A stretch of 64,000 bases of DNA. Origin: Eubacteriaceae bacterium Marseille-Q4139. Its GTDB lineage: Bacteria > Bacillota > Clostridia > Lachnospirales > Lachnospiraceae. Below the pieces are notes generated by a model that was not told the DNA's origin, searched no databases, and saw nothing but the letters and a program-made list of their open reading frames with translations. A program made the position numbers and the translations under genes. Positions 1 through 8,655 of the stretch are shown here, in pieces. The DNA is taken from the NCBI GenBank assembly GCA_018223415.1, contig JAGTTQ010000001.1:2453865-2517864 (forward strand), in the 5' to 3' direction. The stretch's first letter is position 1. Each line of letters starts with the position of its first letter.

Positions 1-825
1 TCCGGCTTCGGAAGCTACGGGCCGTATTCGGACCGGCCGGGGTACGACATCATATCTCAGGCCATGGGCGGCCTCATGAGCGTCACCGGCCCCAAGGGTG
101 GGCTGCCGACGAGAGCCGGCAATGCCATGGGAGACATTCTGGGCGGCATGAACTTAGCCATCGGGATTCTGGCGGCAGTCAACGCCAGGAACCTGACAGG
201 CGAGGGGCAGCGGGTGGATATTTCCCTGGTGGATTCCGTCGTGGCGTCGCTGGAGAATGCCTTTGAGCGGTACTTTTATTCCGGACAGCTTCCGGAACGG
301 CTCGGGAACGCTTATGCGTCGGTGGCGCCATACGATACCTATGAGGCGAAGGACGGCTATGTGGTGATTGCCTGCGGAAACCAGAAGCTTTACGAAGAGC
401 TCTGCCGGGAAGTCCTCCATATGCCGGACATGATTGACGATGAGAGGTTTTTGACCGTGCCCCTGCGGGTGAAAAACAGCGATGTCCAGAAGCCAAGGAT
501 CGAGTCCTGGACGAAGAAATATACGGTGGCGGAGGTCGTTCGGATGGTGTCGGCCCACGGGATTCCGGCATCTCCGATTTATGATCTGAAGCAGATTGTA
601 GAGGACGAGCACATCGCGGGCGCCAGGGAAATGTTTGTAAAGCTCACCCATCCGGTCATCGGCGAGATGACAGTCAACGGCTCGCCAATTAAGATGCTGG
701 GGACGAAGGAAAAAATCAGAAAGCCGGCGCCGCTTTTAGGAGAGGATAATGAGCGGATTATGAAGGAGATGATTGGGATGAGCGATGAGGAGATGGAGGA
801 GCTTCGGAAGGACGGGGTGTTTTAA
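1..825 (+). CDS. CaiB/BaiF family (family III) CoA-transferase, 5' end missing
   Basis: The reading frame is open from the first base and ends at a TAA, giving 274 residues of a protein that is usually about 400 long, so roughly the first third lies outside the window. The visible part opens with the S-G-F-G-x-Y-G-P segment typical of this family, followed by R-P-G-Y-D and then N-A-M-G-D-I, where the Asp is at the position of the catalytic aspartate that forms the acyl intermediate. The C-terminal half (Y-A-S-V-A-P-Y, G-I-P-A-S-P-I-Y) also fits. Family members move CoA between carboxylic acids such as carnitine, formate/oxalate or bile acids; the substrate here cannot be read. A hairpin follows the stop codon. 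Confidence 0.9.
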   Translation, partial: SGFGSYGPYSDRPGYDIISQAMGGLMSVTGPKGGLPTRAGNAMGDILGGMNLAIGILAAVNARNLTGEGQRVDISLVDSVVASLENAFERYFYSGQLPERLGNAYASVAPYDTYEAKDGYVVIACGNQKLYEELCREVLHMPDMIDDERFLTVPLRVKNSDVQKPRIESWTKKYTVAEVVRMVSAHGIPASPIYDLKQIVEDEHIAGAREMFVKLTHPVIGEMTVNGSPIKMLGTKEKIRKPAPLLGEDNERIMKEMIGMSDEEMEELRKDGVF

Positions 826-836
826 GGGTATAAAGC

Positions 837-858
837 CGGGGGCTCCAAAGAGCCCCCG
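837..858. terminator. Hairpin between convergent genes
   Basis: A perfect 9-bp stem (CGGGGGCTC, loop CAAA, GAGCCCCCG) lies between the ends of the CoA-transferase gene and the convergent amidohydrolase gene. The T-tracts on either side are weak, so termination in both directions is an inference from position and stem strength. Confidence 0.6.
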
Positions 859-884
859 AAAGTATTATATCCGGCCACAAAACC

Positions 885-2327
885 TTAATACGTCTCCAGC
901 GGCGGCAGCACCTCGTCCGGCAGCGGGCAGGTATATCTGCCGCCGTTTCGTTTCCGCACTTCTGCCTTCGCCCGCTCAATCACCTCCGGCTGATCCATGG
1001 TGCGGACGCAGGAGAGGGCGATGACCTTGGCGGCCGTCAGGAGGCCCTTGTGGGCGATGGGGCTGCAGGACTGGGCCGTCATCTGCCAGGTGTGGCCCAC
1101 ATTCCCGATGCAGGCCGTGGCGATCTGGAAGTTTAAGGTGGGAGCGGCATAGCCCACGTCGCCGACGTCGGTGGAGCCGGCCGTCTGTTTGAGCTTCGCC
1201 GGGTCAAAGGGATGGATTTCGCTGTCAAGGGGCCGCTCTAAAATCTCGGAAAGCCGTTCTTCTCCATAAATCTCGATGATATTGTTCTTAATATTTTCTA
1301 TGGTCTGTGCGTTGTATGTATTTAGGAACTTCCTTGCGAGCGCATAGTCGTCCTCGTCCCATTTCGGCGCGCCGACTTCCTTCAGACAGGCGTCGCCGAT
1401 CTCCGCCAGGGCGTTGTTCGGCAGGTATTCGGTGAAGGCCATGGAAAGCTCATATTTCATCTCGGTTTCCGTCATGAGGGCGGCGCCGCGGGCCACGTTC
1501 ACGACGCGGCGGAACAGGTCTTTCACCTGCGCCACCCAGGGCGAGCGGACTTCATAGCGGATGACGGCATGGTCGGGCACCACGTTCGGAGCCGTGCCGC
1601 CGGCGTCGATGTAGGCGTAATGGAGCCTGGCTTCCGGGATCATGTGCTCTCTTAAGTAGTTGCAGCCCACGTTCATGAGCTCGGCAGCATCCAGGGCGCT
1701 CCGGCCCAGGTACGGGCAGCCGCCGGCGTGAGCCGTGACGCCGTCAAAAATGAAGTTGGCGCCCATGATGGCGTTGCTGTGGTTGGCCTCGACGGAGTTT
1801 TCCGTGGCCGGGTGCCAGGTGTAGACAAAGTCCACATCGTTGAACATGCCGGCTCTTGCCATGAACTGCTTGGCACCGGCGCCTTCTTCCGCCGGGCATC
1901 CGAAGTAGATCACGGTGCCGTCCTTTTTGTATGCCTCAAGATATTCCTTTACGGCCAGCGCCGCGGCGAGGGCGCCTGTCCCCAGGCAGGAGTGGCCGCA
2001 GCCATGGCCGGGGCCGCCGGGAATCAACGGGGCTTTTTCCGGGAAAGCTGCCGTCTGGCTTAAGGAGGCCAGGGCATCGTATTCGCCTAAAATGCCCATG
2101 ACCGGCTTTCCTGTCCCATAAGAGAAGGTACCTGTAAAGCAGGTGGGAATTCCGGCGCAGCCCGTCTTTACGGAAAACCCCTCTTCTTCCAGGATGCCGC
2201 AAAGAAGCGCTGCCGACTTTGTCTCGTGGTAGGCCAACTCGGCATACTCCCAGATCCGGTCGTTGGCATCGAGAATTTTTTCTGATTTTCGTTCAATGAT
2301 CTGTTCGAGAAATTGAAGATCTGTCAT
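885..2327 (-). CDS. M20 family amidohydrolase, AbgB-like (p-aminobenzoyl-glutamate hydrolase type)
   Basis: A 480-residue zinc peptidase-like amidohydrolase. Visible metal-site motifs are G-H-G-C-G-H-S near residue 109, P-A-E-E-G near residue 147 and the W-H-P-A-T-E-N-S segment, which is characteristic of the AbgB branch; the dimerisation lid domain lies between. AbgB hydrolyses p-aminobenzoyl-glutamate, but many Firmicute relatives act on other N-acyl amino acids or short peptides, so the substrate is uncertain. The start is chosen because GAAAGGACGG precedes the ATG. The gene is convergent with the CoA-transferase gene and divergent from the two-component system. No AbgA partner or AbgT transporter is beside it. 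Confidence 0.88.
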   Translation of the reverse strand: MTDLQFLEQIIERKSEKILDANDRIWEYAELAYHETKSAALLCGILEEEGFSVKTGCAGIPTCFTGTFSYGTGKPVMGILGEYDALASLSQTAAFPEKAPLIPGGPGHGCGHSCLGTGALAAALAVKEYLEAYKKDGTVIYFGCPAEEGAGAKQFMARAGMFNDVDFVYTWHPATENSVEANHSNAIMGANFIFDGVTAHAGGCPYLGRSALDAAELMNVGCNYLREHMIPEARLHYAYIDAGGTAPNVVPDHAVIRYEVRSPWVAQVKDLFRRVVNVARGAALMTETEMKYELSMAFTEYLPNNALAEIGDACLKEVGAPKWDEDDYALARKFLNTYNAQTIENIKNNIIEIYGEERLSEILERPLDSEIHPFDPAKLKQTAGSTDVGDVGYAAPTLNFQIATACIGNVGHTWQMTAQSCSPIAHKGLLTAAKVIALSCVRTMDQPEVIERAKAEVRKRNGGRYTCPLPDEVLPPLETY

Positions 2328-2481
2328 GGAAAACCGTCCTTTCTGAAAAACGGATGTCCGGCGGCCAGGAACCTGCCGCCCGGAACATCAGCACATCATC
2401 ACGTTACTGAAACGCTGTCATGAAGACAGTGTACTATATCTTTGGAAAATCCACAATAAAAATTTTGAAGAATTCCGGGTA

Positions 2482-2510
2482 TTTACCTTGGCCGGCTGAA
2501 ATGGTATGAT
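2482..2510 (+). promoter_or_regulatory. Promoter of the two-component operon
   Basis: TTTACC, a 17-base spacer and TATGAT stand 36 bases upstream of the response regulator start. The 219-base intergenic region must also hold the promoter of the divergent amidohydrolase gene, which I could not place with confidence. Confidence 0.55.
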
Positions 2511-2546
2511 ATCAGAAATGAGGTCAGACAATTCAGAGGTGGCAGT

Positions 2547-3260
2547 ATGACAGAAAAAAAGAGAAAAATTTATGTGGCGGACGATGAAAAGAATATCTGC
2601 TTTCTGATCCGGAATTTCCTGGAAAAGGAGAGCTTTGAGGTCTGCTGCTTTTATGACGGGGACTCGGTGCTTTCGGCGTGCGAAAGGGAGATGCCGGATC
2701 TCCTGGTACTGGATATCATGATGCCGGGAACCGACGGCCTCGATGTCTGCACGCGGATCCGCCAGGTGAGCAGTGTCCCGATCATCATTGTTTCAGCCAA
2801 GGATTCGCCTCTTGACAGGATCAACGGGATTACGCTGGGAAGTGACGACTATATGGTAAAGCCGTTTCTTCCGCTGGAACTGGTGACACGGGTGAAGGCG
2901 ATTTTCAGGCGCATGGATGCCATGAGGCCGGAAGCGCCAAGGGAACAGGACGCACACGGCGCCGGAGAGCTTAAGCTTCATCCGGGCAGGCGGCTTGCAA
3001 AGATCCGGGAAACGGAGATTTCCCTGACGCCGCTGGAGTTTGAGTTCCTGAATTACATGCTGGCACAGCCGGAGTATGCGGCCAGCCGGGACGAGCTTCT
3101 TAAGGCACTCTGGAAGGTGGACAGCAGTCAGGTGGATACCCGCGCCGTGGACGATATGGTGAAGCGGCTGAGGCGAAAGTTTAAGGAACAGGAGGACGCA
3201 GTTCGGATCGAGACGGTCTGGGGCTACGGATTCCGGCTGTTTGTGGGAGAAGAGTCATGA
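2547..3260 (+). CDS. OmpR/PhoB-type response regulator
   Basis: The 237-residue protein has an N-terminal receiver domain (acidic D-D-E near residue 13, phospho-acceptor Asp near residue 56 in L-V-L-D-I-M-M-P-G, conserved Lys in M-V-K-P-F) and a C-terminal winged helix (L-T-P-L-E-F-E-F-L and G-Y-G-F-R-L at the end). It should bind DNA when phosphorylated by the kinase encoded next. AGAGGTGG precedes the start. The stop overlaps the kinase start (ATGA), so the two are translationally coupled. The signal and regulon cannot be inferred; the genes on either side do not point to an obvious target. Confidence 0.92.
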   Translation: MTEKKRKIYVADDEKNICFLIRNFLEKESFEVCCFYDGDSVLSACEREMPDLLVLDIMMPGTDGLDVCTRIRQVSSVPIIIVSAKDSPLDRINGITLGSDDYMVKPFLPLELVTRVKAIFRRMDAMRPEAPREQDAHGAGELKLHPGRRLAKIRETEISLTPLEFEFLNYMLAQPEYAASRDELLKALWKVDSSQVDTRAVDDMVKRLRRKFKEQEDAVRIETVWGYGFRLFVGEES

Positions 3261-4642
3261 AGGTCAGTATCCGGATGAAGATTTTCCTGCCGGTGGTGTT
3301 TATTTCGATCCTGTTTCCGCTGGCCTTCTGGCTGGTGTTCAGCCAGACCTTATCGGCTCACATGACCTACAATGCGAGGCGGGAGCTGGAGCGGCTGATC
3401 CGCCAGGCCGAACGGATTACAAAGGAAGAGCGGGAAGATCTGAAACGGGCGCCGGAAAATCCGGAGGATGCTCTCTACGGCATGCTCATGCGAAAGGAGC
3501 CTGGGGGCTCCGGGCTTCTCGCCGTGAATCAGGAGCAGGAGCTGCTTTTTCCGAAAAATCCGGACAGGGAAGCGGATGCCGGGCAGATCTATGAGCTTTT
3601 TATCTCGGAGGCGGGAACCTGGGAAGAACGGGAAATTTTTAGGAAAACGGCGGGAGACAGCGCCTATCTTCTTTATTATGTGCCGTTTGAAGAGGCAAAC
3701 AGTCTGGTTTTTTACAGCAGGATCCATGAGGCCGAAAGCCTGTTATCCCAGGTATCCAGGCTCATGCTCCTTATCATGCTGGCGATGACGGCCATCGAGA
3801 TCCTGCTGTTCTGGTTTGTGGCCGGCAGCATTTCCGGCCCGGTGCGGCGCCTCTGCGAGGCAGCCAGGGGAATCGGCGACAAGAAATTCCGGCGGGTGGA
3901 AAGCCATGCCACGGTGCGGGAGCTCTGTGAGCTGGAGGACGAGATCAACCGCATGCAGGAGAAGCTTTCGCGTGCCGACGAGGCCGAGCGGACATTTTTC
4001 CAGAACGCCTCCCATGAGCTTCGGACGCCGCTCATGTCCATCAGCGGCTATGCCCAGGGGATCCAGTGCGGCGTTTTGGAGGATGTGACCCAGGCTGCCG
4101 GCGTGATCCTCGAGGAAAGCAGCCGGCTTACCGAGGTGGTGGACGGGATTTTGTCCCTGACGCGGATGGATCAGCTCCGTTATGAGACCGTGCCGGAGGA
4201 AGTCTTCCTGGGAGAATTTTTATCAGGGCTCATGCCGAAGTTTGCAGGAATGACGGTGTCGGGGCGGATCCGCCTGGAGCTTGAGGAAAAAGAGGCGTGC
4301 ACGGCTCTGGCTGACAGGACGCTTCTTGAAAAAGCCGTGGTGAATGTGGTATCCAACTGCATCCGCTATGCGTCGTCCGCCGTGCGGATTTCCTACGGAA
4401 CCCGGGACGGAAAGGCCTGGCTCTCCGTGTGGGACGACGGGCCTGAAATCGCAGCAGAGGACATGGAACGGATTTTTGACAGGTTTTATAAGGGCCAGGG
4501 CGGAAACCACGGCCTCGGGCTTTCCATTGCAAAAACCTCCCTGGAATACATGGGCGGCCGGATTTCGGCCAAAAATACGGGGAATGGCCCGATGTTTGAC
4601 ATTTATCTTCCAACAGACAGGGAAGATGGAAAAACAGCATAA
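3257..4642 (+). CDS. Sensor histidine kinase with HAMP domain
   Basis: A 461-residue membrane kinase. One membrane helix spans about residues 9-31, an extracytoplasmic sensor of roughly 130 residues follows, and a second helix lies at about 165-190. HAMP comes next, then HisKA with the phospho-acceptor His near residue 253 (N-A-S-H-E-L-R-T-P-L) and a HATPase domain (N box V-N-V-V-S-N-C-I-R-Y, then W-D-D-G-P and G-L-G-L-S-I-A). It is the partner of the preceding regulator, overlapping it by four bases. The sensor domain matches nothing I recognise, so the ligand is unknown. Confidence 0.92.
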   Translation: MKVSIRMKIFLPVVFISILFPLAFWLVFSQTLSAHMTYNARRELERLIRQAERITKEEREDLKRAPENPEDALYGMLMRKEPGGSGLLAVNQEQELLFPKNPDREADAGQIYELFISEAGTWEEREIFRKTAGDSAYLLYYVPFEEANSLVFYSRIHEAESLLSQVSRLMLLIMLAMTAIEILLFWFVAGSISGPVRRLCEAARGIGDKKFRRVESHATVRELCELEDEINRMQEKLSRADEAERTFFQNASHELRTPLMSISGYAQGIQCGVLEDVTQAAGVILEESSRLTEVVDGILSLTRMDQLRYETVPEEVFLGEFLSGLMPKFAGMTVSGRIRLELEEKEACTALADRTLLEKAVVNVVSNCIRYASSAVRISYGTRDGKAWLSVWDDGPEIAAEDMERIFDRFYKGQGGNHGLGLSIAKTSLEYMGGRISAKNTGNGPMFDIYLPTDREDGKTA

Positions 4643-4657
4643 AAAACGCTGGCAATA

Positions 4658-4686
4658 TTGGCCGGAATATGGTTAAATAGTATAGA
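4658..4686 (+). promoter_or_regulatory. Candidate promoter of the S1-domain gene
   Basis: TTGGCC, a 17-base spacer and TATAGA lie in the gap between the kinase gene and the S1-domain gene. The -35 is a partial match, so this is a moderate call. Confidence 0.4.
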
Positions 4687-4760
4687 GAGCGTCCTGGCGC
4701 CAGCGCAGGAAAAACGGCGTTCGGACGCGGATGGAAAGAAACTGGAAAGGGGTATTTTTT

Positions 4761-5654
4761 ATGGAAACAATGGACGATTACAAGGAAGAGCTGGAAGCGA
4801 CCTTTAAGAAGATCCATGTGGGAGACGTTGTCACAGGAACCGTGATCGACGTAACCGAAGATGCTGTCCTTGTGGATTTAAAAACATATGCCGACGGAAT
4901 CATCCGGAAAGAGGATTTAAGCGAGGATCCGGACTTTAACATGGAAGAAGCCGTCCATCCCGGCGACGAGATTGTGGCAACGGTGATGGCGACCAACGAC
5001 GGAGAAGGAAACATTGTCCTGTCCAAAAAGGATGCCAATGCCGTCCTTGCGTGGGAGAAGTTAAAAAACCTCATGGAAGAGAGAACCGTCGTGACCGTAA
5101 AGATCAGTGAGATCGTAAAGAGCGGCGCCGTCGCGTATTTAGAGGGGATCCGCGGCTTCATCCCGGCCTCCAAGCTGACGGACGGCTACGTGGAAGACCT
5201 TTCGGAGTGGGACGGGAAGTCCTTGGAGGTTACGGTCATCACGGCCGATGAGGAGAACCACCGCCTTGTGCTCTCCGGCCGCGAGGTGGCAAGGGAGAAA
5301 AAGCAGGAAGAGAAGAAAAAACAGATCGCCAAATGCGAGGTGGGCGCTGTCATGACGGGAACCGTCGATACATTAAAGCCCTACGGCGCGTTTGTGACAT
5401 TGGAAAACGGCCTGTCCGGACTTCTCCATATTTCCCAGATCAGCACCCAGCGGATCAAACACCCGGGCGTCGTCTTAAAGGAAGGTCAGGAGGTGCGCGT
5501 AAAGATCATCTCCACGGCAGACGGGAAAATCAGCCTGAGCATGAAAGCCCTGGCGGAAGAGGACAATGAGCCGGAGGAGGTCTTCGACTATAAGGAAAGC
5601 GGCCAGGCGAGCACAGGGCTTGGCGCACTGTTAAAGGGAATCAAATTAAATTAG
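4761..5654 (+). CDS. S1 RNA-binding domain protein (ribosomal protein S1-like)
   Basis: With the start at 4761 the protein has 297 residues; GGAAAGGGG lies nine bases upstream, while an in-frame ATG at 4731 has no such site. Three S1 (OB-fold) repeats are visible at roughly residues 17-85, 100-175 and 190-260, the last one most canonical (G-A-V-M-T-G-T-V, Y-G-A-F-V, G-L-L-H-I-S-Q-I). Short S1 homologues of this kind in Firmicutes bind mRNA on the small subunit; in many Clostridia they are fused to IspH, but here the protein stands alone. The RelQ-like and Dtd genes follow on the same strand, suggesting a translation and stress-related transcription unit. Confidence 0.85.
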   Translation: METMDDYKEELEATFKKIHVGDVVTGTVIDVTEDAVLVDLKTYADGIIRKEDLSEDPDFNMEEAVHPGDEIVATVMATNDGEGNIVLSKKDANAVLAWEKLKNLMEERTVVTVKISEIVKSGAVAYLEGIRGFIPASKLTDGYVEDLSEWDGKSLEVTVITADEENHRLVLSGREVAREKKQEEKKKQIAKCEVGAVMTGTVDTLKPYGAFVTLENGLSGLLHISQISTQRIKHPGVVLKEGQEVRVKIISTADGKISLSMKALAEEDNEPEEVFDYKESGQASTGLGALLKGIKLN

Positions 5655-5690
5655 GCATAAGCCGGCCTGTGCAGAGAGGGGGCGGCAATT

Positions 5691-6407
5691 ATGACGGAAG
5701 AGACTGAGTCTTTCGACCAGATTGACCAGTGGAAATCAACCATGTTTTTGTACAATTCGGCGTTGAAATCCATCAACACAAAGATTGAGATTTTGAACAA
5801 CGAATTTGTCCAGCTTTATAACCACAGCCCGATTGAGCACATTACCTCAAGATTAAAGACGCCGGAAAGTATTGTAAAGAAGCTGAAAAACGACGGATGG
5901 GATGTCACCATTGAGAACATGGTGGAACATTTAAACGACATCGCCGGAATCCGCATCATCTGTTCCTTCATGTCGGATATCTACCAGATCGCCGACATGA
6001 TCGCCAAACAGTCGGACATCACGGTGATCCATGTGAAAGACTACATCCAGCATCCGAAGGCCAATGGCTATAAGAGCTATCACATGGTGGTGACGATCCC
6101 GGTGTACTTAATCGACGGGGTCAGGAATGTGAAGGTAGAGATCCAGATCCGCACCATCGCCATGGATTTCTGGGCCAGCCTGGAACATAAAATTGCCTAT
6201 AAATTCGAGGGAAACGCGCCGGATTATCTGGAGGCGGAGCTAAAGGCCTGCGCCGATGTGGTGGATATGCTGGATGCCAAGATGTTTTCCTTAAATCATG
6301 CCATCATGGAGATTGGCGAGCGCCAGAGAAAGGAAGAAGAGCGCAGGATCCAGCTTGAGGAAAACAGGAAGCGCGCCCAGGAATTAGCGGAGCGGGAGCT
6401 CCAGTGA
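5691..6407 (+). CDS. Small alarmone synthetase, RelA/SpoT synthetase domain (RelQ/SasB type)
   Basis: The 238-residue protein consists of a single RelA/SpoT synthetase domain with no HD hydrolase, TGS or ACT domain. Synthetase motifs are visible: R-L-K-T-P-E-S-I with a following Lys pair, D-I-A-G-I-R-I, N-G-Y-K-S-Y-H and E-I-Q-I-R-T, then W-A-S-L-E-H-K. Such enzymes make pppGpp/ppGpp from ATP and GTP or GDP. The C-terminal 40 residues are highly charged and helical, longer than in typical RelQ. GAGAGGGGG gives a good ribosome binding site. It lies between the S1-domain gene and dtd on one strand with short gaps. Confidence 0.9.
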   Translation: MTEETESFDQIDQWKSTMFLYNSALKSINTKIEILNNEFVQLYNHSPIEHITSRLKTPESIVKKLKNDGWDVTIENMVEHLNDIAGIRIICSFMSDIYQIADMIAKQSDITVIHVKDYIQHPKANGYKSYHMVVTIPVYLIDGVRNVKVEIQIRTIAMDFWASLEHKIAYKFEGNAPDYLEAELKACADVVDMLDAKMFSLNHAIMEIGERQRKEEERRIQLEENRKRAQELAERELQ

Positions 6408-6455
6408 TGAGCCGGAGGGCTCCTGGCAGACAAAAACTGAGACACGGAGGAAGAC

Positions 6456-6911
6456 ATGAGAGCTGTACTGCAAAGAGTAAACCGCGCTGCGGTCTGCGTG
6501 GACGGTGAGGAGATCGGGAAGATCGGAAAGGGGTTTCTGATTCTTCTTGGCGTTTCCGACCGGGACGACGAGGCGGTGGCCGACAAGCTGGCAGATAAAA
6601 TATGCAAGCTGAGGATTTTTGAGGATGAAAACGGGAAGACGAACCTGTCTTTGGCGGACGTGGACGGCGAGCTTCTGGTGGTGAGCCAGTTTACGCTGTA
6701 CGCAGACTGCAAAAAGGGCAACCGTCCCAGCTTCATCGGAGCCGGAGCGCCGGAGGCTGCAAACCGGCTTTATGAGTATTTTATGGAGCGGTGCAGAACC
6801 CATGTAAAAACCGTAGAACACGGGAGCTTCGGCGCCGACATGAAAATTGAGCTTGTCAATGACGGGCCGTTTACACTGATGCTGGACAGCGAAACGCTGT
6901 TTGCAAAATGA
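6456..6911 (+). CDS. dtd: D-aminoacyl-tRNA deacylase
   Basis: A 151-residue protein, full length for the family, starting M-R-A-V-L-Q-R-V as in most Dtd proteins. It carries the S-Q-F-T-L-Y-A-D segment and the N-D-G-P-F-T motif that forms the active site across the dimer. Dtd removes D-amino acids (and glycine) wrongly attached to tRNA. The stop codon abuts the left arm of a large palindromic element. Confidence 0.95.
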   Translation: MRAVLQRVNRAAVCVDGEEIGKIGKGFLILLGVSDRDDEAVADKLADKICKLRIFEDENGKTNLSLADVDGELLVVSQFTLYADCKKGNRPSFIGAGAPEAANRLYEYFMERCRTHVKTVEHGSFGADMKIELVNDGPFTLMLDSETLFAK

Positions 6912-7093
6912 AACAGTTCCGCCATGCCATTCATCATTTGACGGATTCCATGATATTGGCTGACGAGAGATGGTATTGGCCGTCAAATGATTCATGTCGG
7001 GCGTCCGCCCTATATCCACATATGACAAACTCCGCTTTGTGAGCAAGCTCCCACGCGGCATTTTGTCATATGTGCCTGCATGGCGGAACTGTT
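6912..7093. repeat. 182-bp palindromic element with 16-bp perfect ends (MITE-like or structured RNA)
   Basis: The left end AACAGTTCCGCCATGC (6912-6927) is the exact reverse complement of the right end (7078-7093). Inside are two further stems: TCATTTGACGG at 6934-6944 with its complement at 6980-6990, and CACATATGACAAA at 7017-7029 with its complement at 7062-7074; the latter encloses additional CCGC/GCGG and GAGC/GCTC pairs. The whole folds as a closing stem with two arms. It fills the gap from the dtd stop codon to just before the ribosome binding site of the aminopeptidase gene. No open frame of note is inside. No clear target duplication is seen. Confidence 0.75.
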
Positions 7094-7121
7094 AGCACAA
7101 AATAAGGAGGACAAAAGAATT

Positions 7122-8513
7122 ATGAACGCAAAAGAAATGGAAAAAGAGCTTCTCTGGAAAGCACCCCATATCGGGGAAGAAGCGCCGGAGCAGAGAGAAA
7201 AGGCAGCAGAATTCTGCGAGGGCTACAAGGAGTTTTTAAATAAGGGAAAGACAGAGCGGGAATGCGTAAAGGAAGCCGTCCGGATGTTAGAGGCGGCCGG
7301 CTATCGGAAATTTGATGAAAAGGAAACTTATAAAGCCGGCGATAAGGTTTACTGGAACAACCGCGGAAAGTCCCTGGCAGCAGCCACCATCGGAACGGCG
7401 TCCCTGGAGGACGGCCTTCGGATGAACGGGGCGCATATCGATTCCCCGCGTCTCGACTTAAAGCCGAACCCGCTGTTTGAGAAAGGGGAAATCGCCTACT
7501 TAAAGCCGCATTATTACGGCGGAATCCGGAAATACCAGTGGGGAGCCGTACCGCTTGCCATGCACGGCGTCGTTGTGAAGAAGAACGGGGAAGCCGTGGA
7601 GATTTCCATCGGCGAGAAAGAGGGCGAGCCGCAGTTCTGCATCACCGACCTGCTTCCCCATCTGGCAGCCGACCAGAACGCAAGGAAATTAAATGAGGGC
7701 TTAAAGGGCGAGGAGTTAAACATTGTTATCGGCTCCATCCCGTATCTCGACGAGGAGAAGGAGAAAATCAAAGAGCCGGTGAAGCTCATGGCTATGAAGC
7801 TTCTTTACGACCAGTACGGAATCACGGAGAGGGATTTCACAAGGGCAGAGATCGAACTGGTGCCGGCATACAAGGCTGTGGACATCGGTCTGGACAAGAG
7901 CCTCGTTGGTTCCTACGGACAGGACGACAGGGTATGCGCGTACACGGCGCTGATGGCAGAAATCGAGAGCAAGAGCCCGGTACACACGACCTTCACGATC
8001 TTAGCTGACAAGGAAGAGGTCGGCTCTGTCGGAAATACGGGCCTGAACTCCGACTTCGTCCTTCATATGATCGAGGAGCTCTGCGAGAACCAGGGCGCAT
8101 CTTCCAGAAAGACCCTGAAAAATTCCATCTGCCTGTCTTCGGACGTGAACGCGGCGTACGATCCCACGTTCCCGGCCGTTTACGAGGAGCGGAACTCCTG
8201 CTACATCAATAAGGGCTGTGTCCTGACAAAATACACGGGCGCCAGAGGTAAATCCGGCAGCAGCGACGCCAGCGCGGAAACCATGTCCAAGGTCATTGAC
8301 ATCATGGATGAAAACGGCGTTTACTGGCAGACCGGCGAGCTGGGTGCCGTGGATGTAGGCGGCGGCGGAACCATCGCCATGTTCGTGGCAGCCATGGACG
8401 TGGATGTGGTGGATCTGGGAGTGCCGATCCTTTCGATGCATGCGCCGTTTGAGCTCGCTTCCAAGCTGGATGTGTATAATACATACCGGGCGTTTGCGGC
8501 GTTTTATAAATAA
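7122..8513 (+). CDS. M18 family aminopeptidase
   Basis: 463 residues from the ATG at 7122, which is preceded by AAGGAGG; an upstream in-frame ATG at 7080 lies inside the palindromic element and has no such site. Metal ligands of the M18 family are visible: H in A-H-I-D-S-P, D in G-Q-D-D-R-V-C, E-E in D-K-E-E-V-G-S, D in S-S-D-V-N-A-A and H in S-M-H-A-P-F-E. It is a cytoplasmic dodecameric-type aminopeptidase that trims N-terminal residues from peptides, usually acidic or neutral ones. It is followed by a terminator. Confidence 0.93.
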   Translation: MNAKEMEKELLWKAPHIGEEAPEQREKAAEFCEGYKEFLNKGKTERECVKEAVRMLEAAGYRKFDEKETYKAGDKVYWNNRGKSLAAATIGTASLEDGLRMNGAHIDSPRLDLKPNPLFEKGEIAYLKPHYYGGIRKYQWGAVPLAMHGVVVKKNGEAVEISIGEKEGEPQFCITDLLPHLAADQNARKLNEGLKGEELNIVIGSIPYLDEEKEKIKEPVKLMAMKLLYDQYGITERDFTRAEIELVPAYKAVDIGLDKSLVGSYGQDDRVCAYTALMAEIESKSPVHTTFTILADKEEVGSVGNTGLNSDFVLHMIEELCENQGASSRKTLKNSICLSSDVNAAYDPTFPAVYEERNSCYINKGCVLTKYTGARGKSGSSDASAETMSKVIDIMDENGVYWQTGELGAVDVGGGGTIAMFVAAMDVDVVDLGVPILSMHAPFELASKLDVYNTYRAFAAFYK

Positions 8514-8524
8514 GGAGCATATGG

Positions 8525-8563
8525 GAGGGCGCATGCGGGAAACTGAGCATGCGTCCTCTTTTT
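8525..8563 (+). terminator. Rho-independent terminator after the aminopeptidase gene
   Basis: A 12-bp stem (8525-8536 with 8547-8558, one G-T pair) around GCATGC is followed by TTTTT. Confidence 0.85.
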
Positions 8564-8582
8564 GAATCGGAAAAGATATAAA

Positions 8583-8626
8583 TTTTCGTGCAAAGCATTG
8601 CTTTTTTCGTGCAAATGGCATATACT
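8583..8626 (+). promoter_or_regulatory. Promoter and operator of the toxin-antitoxin pair
   Basis: TTGCTT (8598-8603), a 17-base spacer and TATACT (8621-8626) form the promoter. The 12-base sequence TTTTCGTGCAAA occurs twice, at 8583-8594 and 8604-8615, 21 bases apart (two helical turns), once upstream of the -35 and once in the spacer. This is the expected layout for autorepression by the antitoxin. Confidence 0.65.
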
Positions 8627-8655
8627 AAAAGAGCCAGCAGAAAGGGGTTGATGAT

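Noticed and set aside
7080..7121. Earlier ATG for the M18 aminopeptidase gene
   Set aside because: It lies within the right arm of the palindromic element and has no ribosome binding site, whereas AAGGAGG precedes the ATG at 7122.
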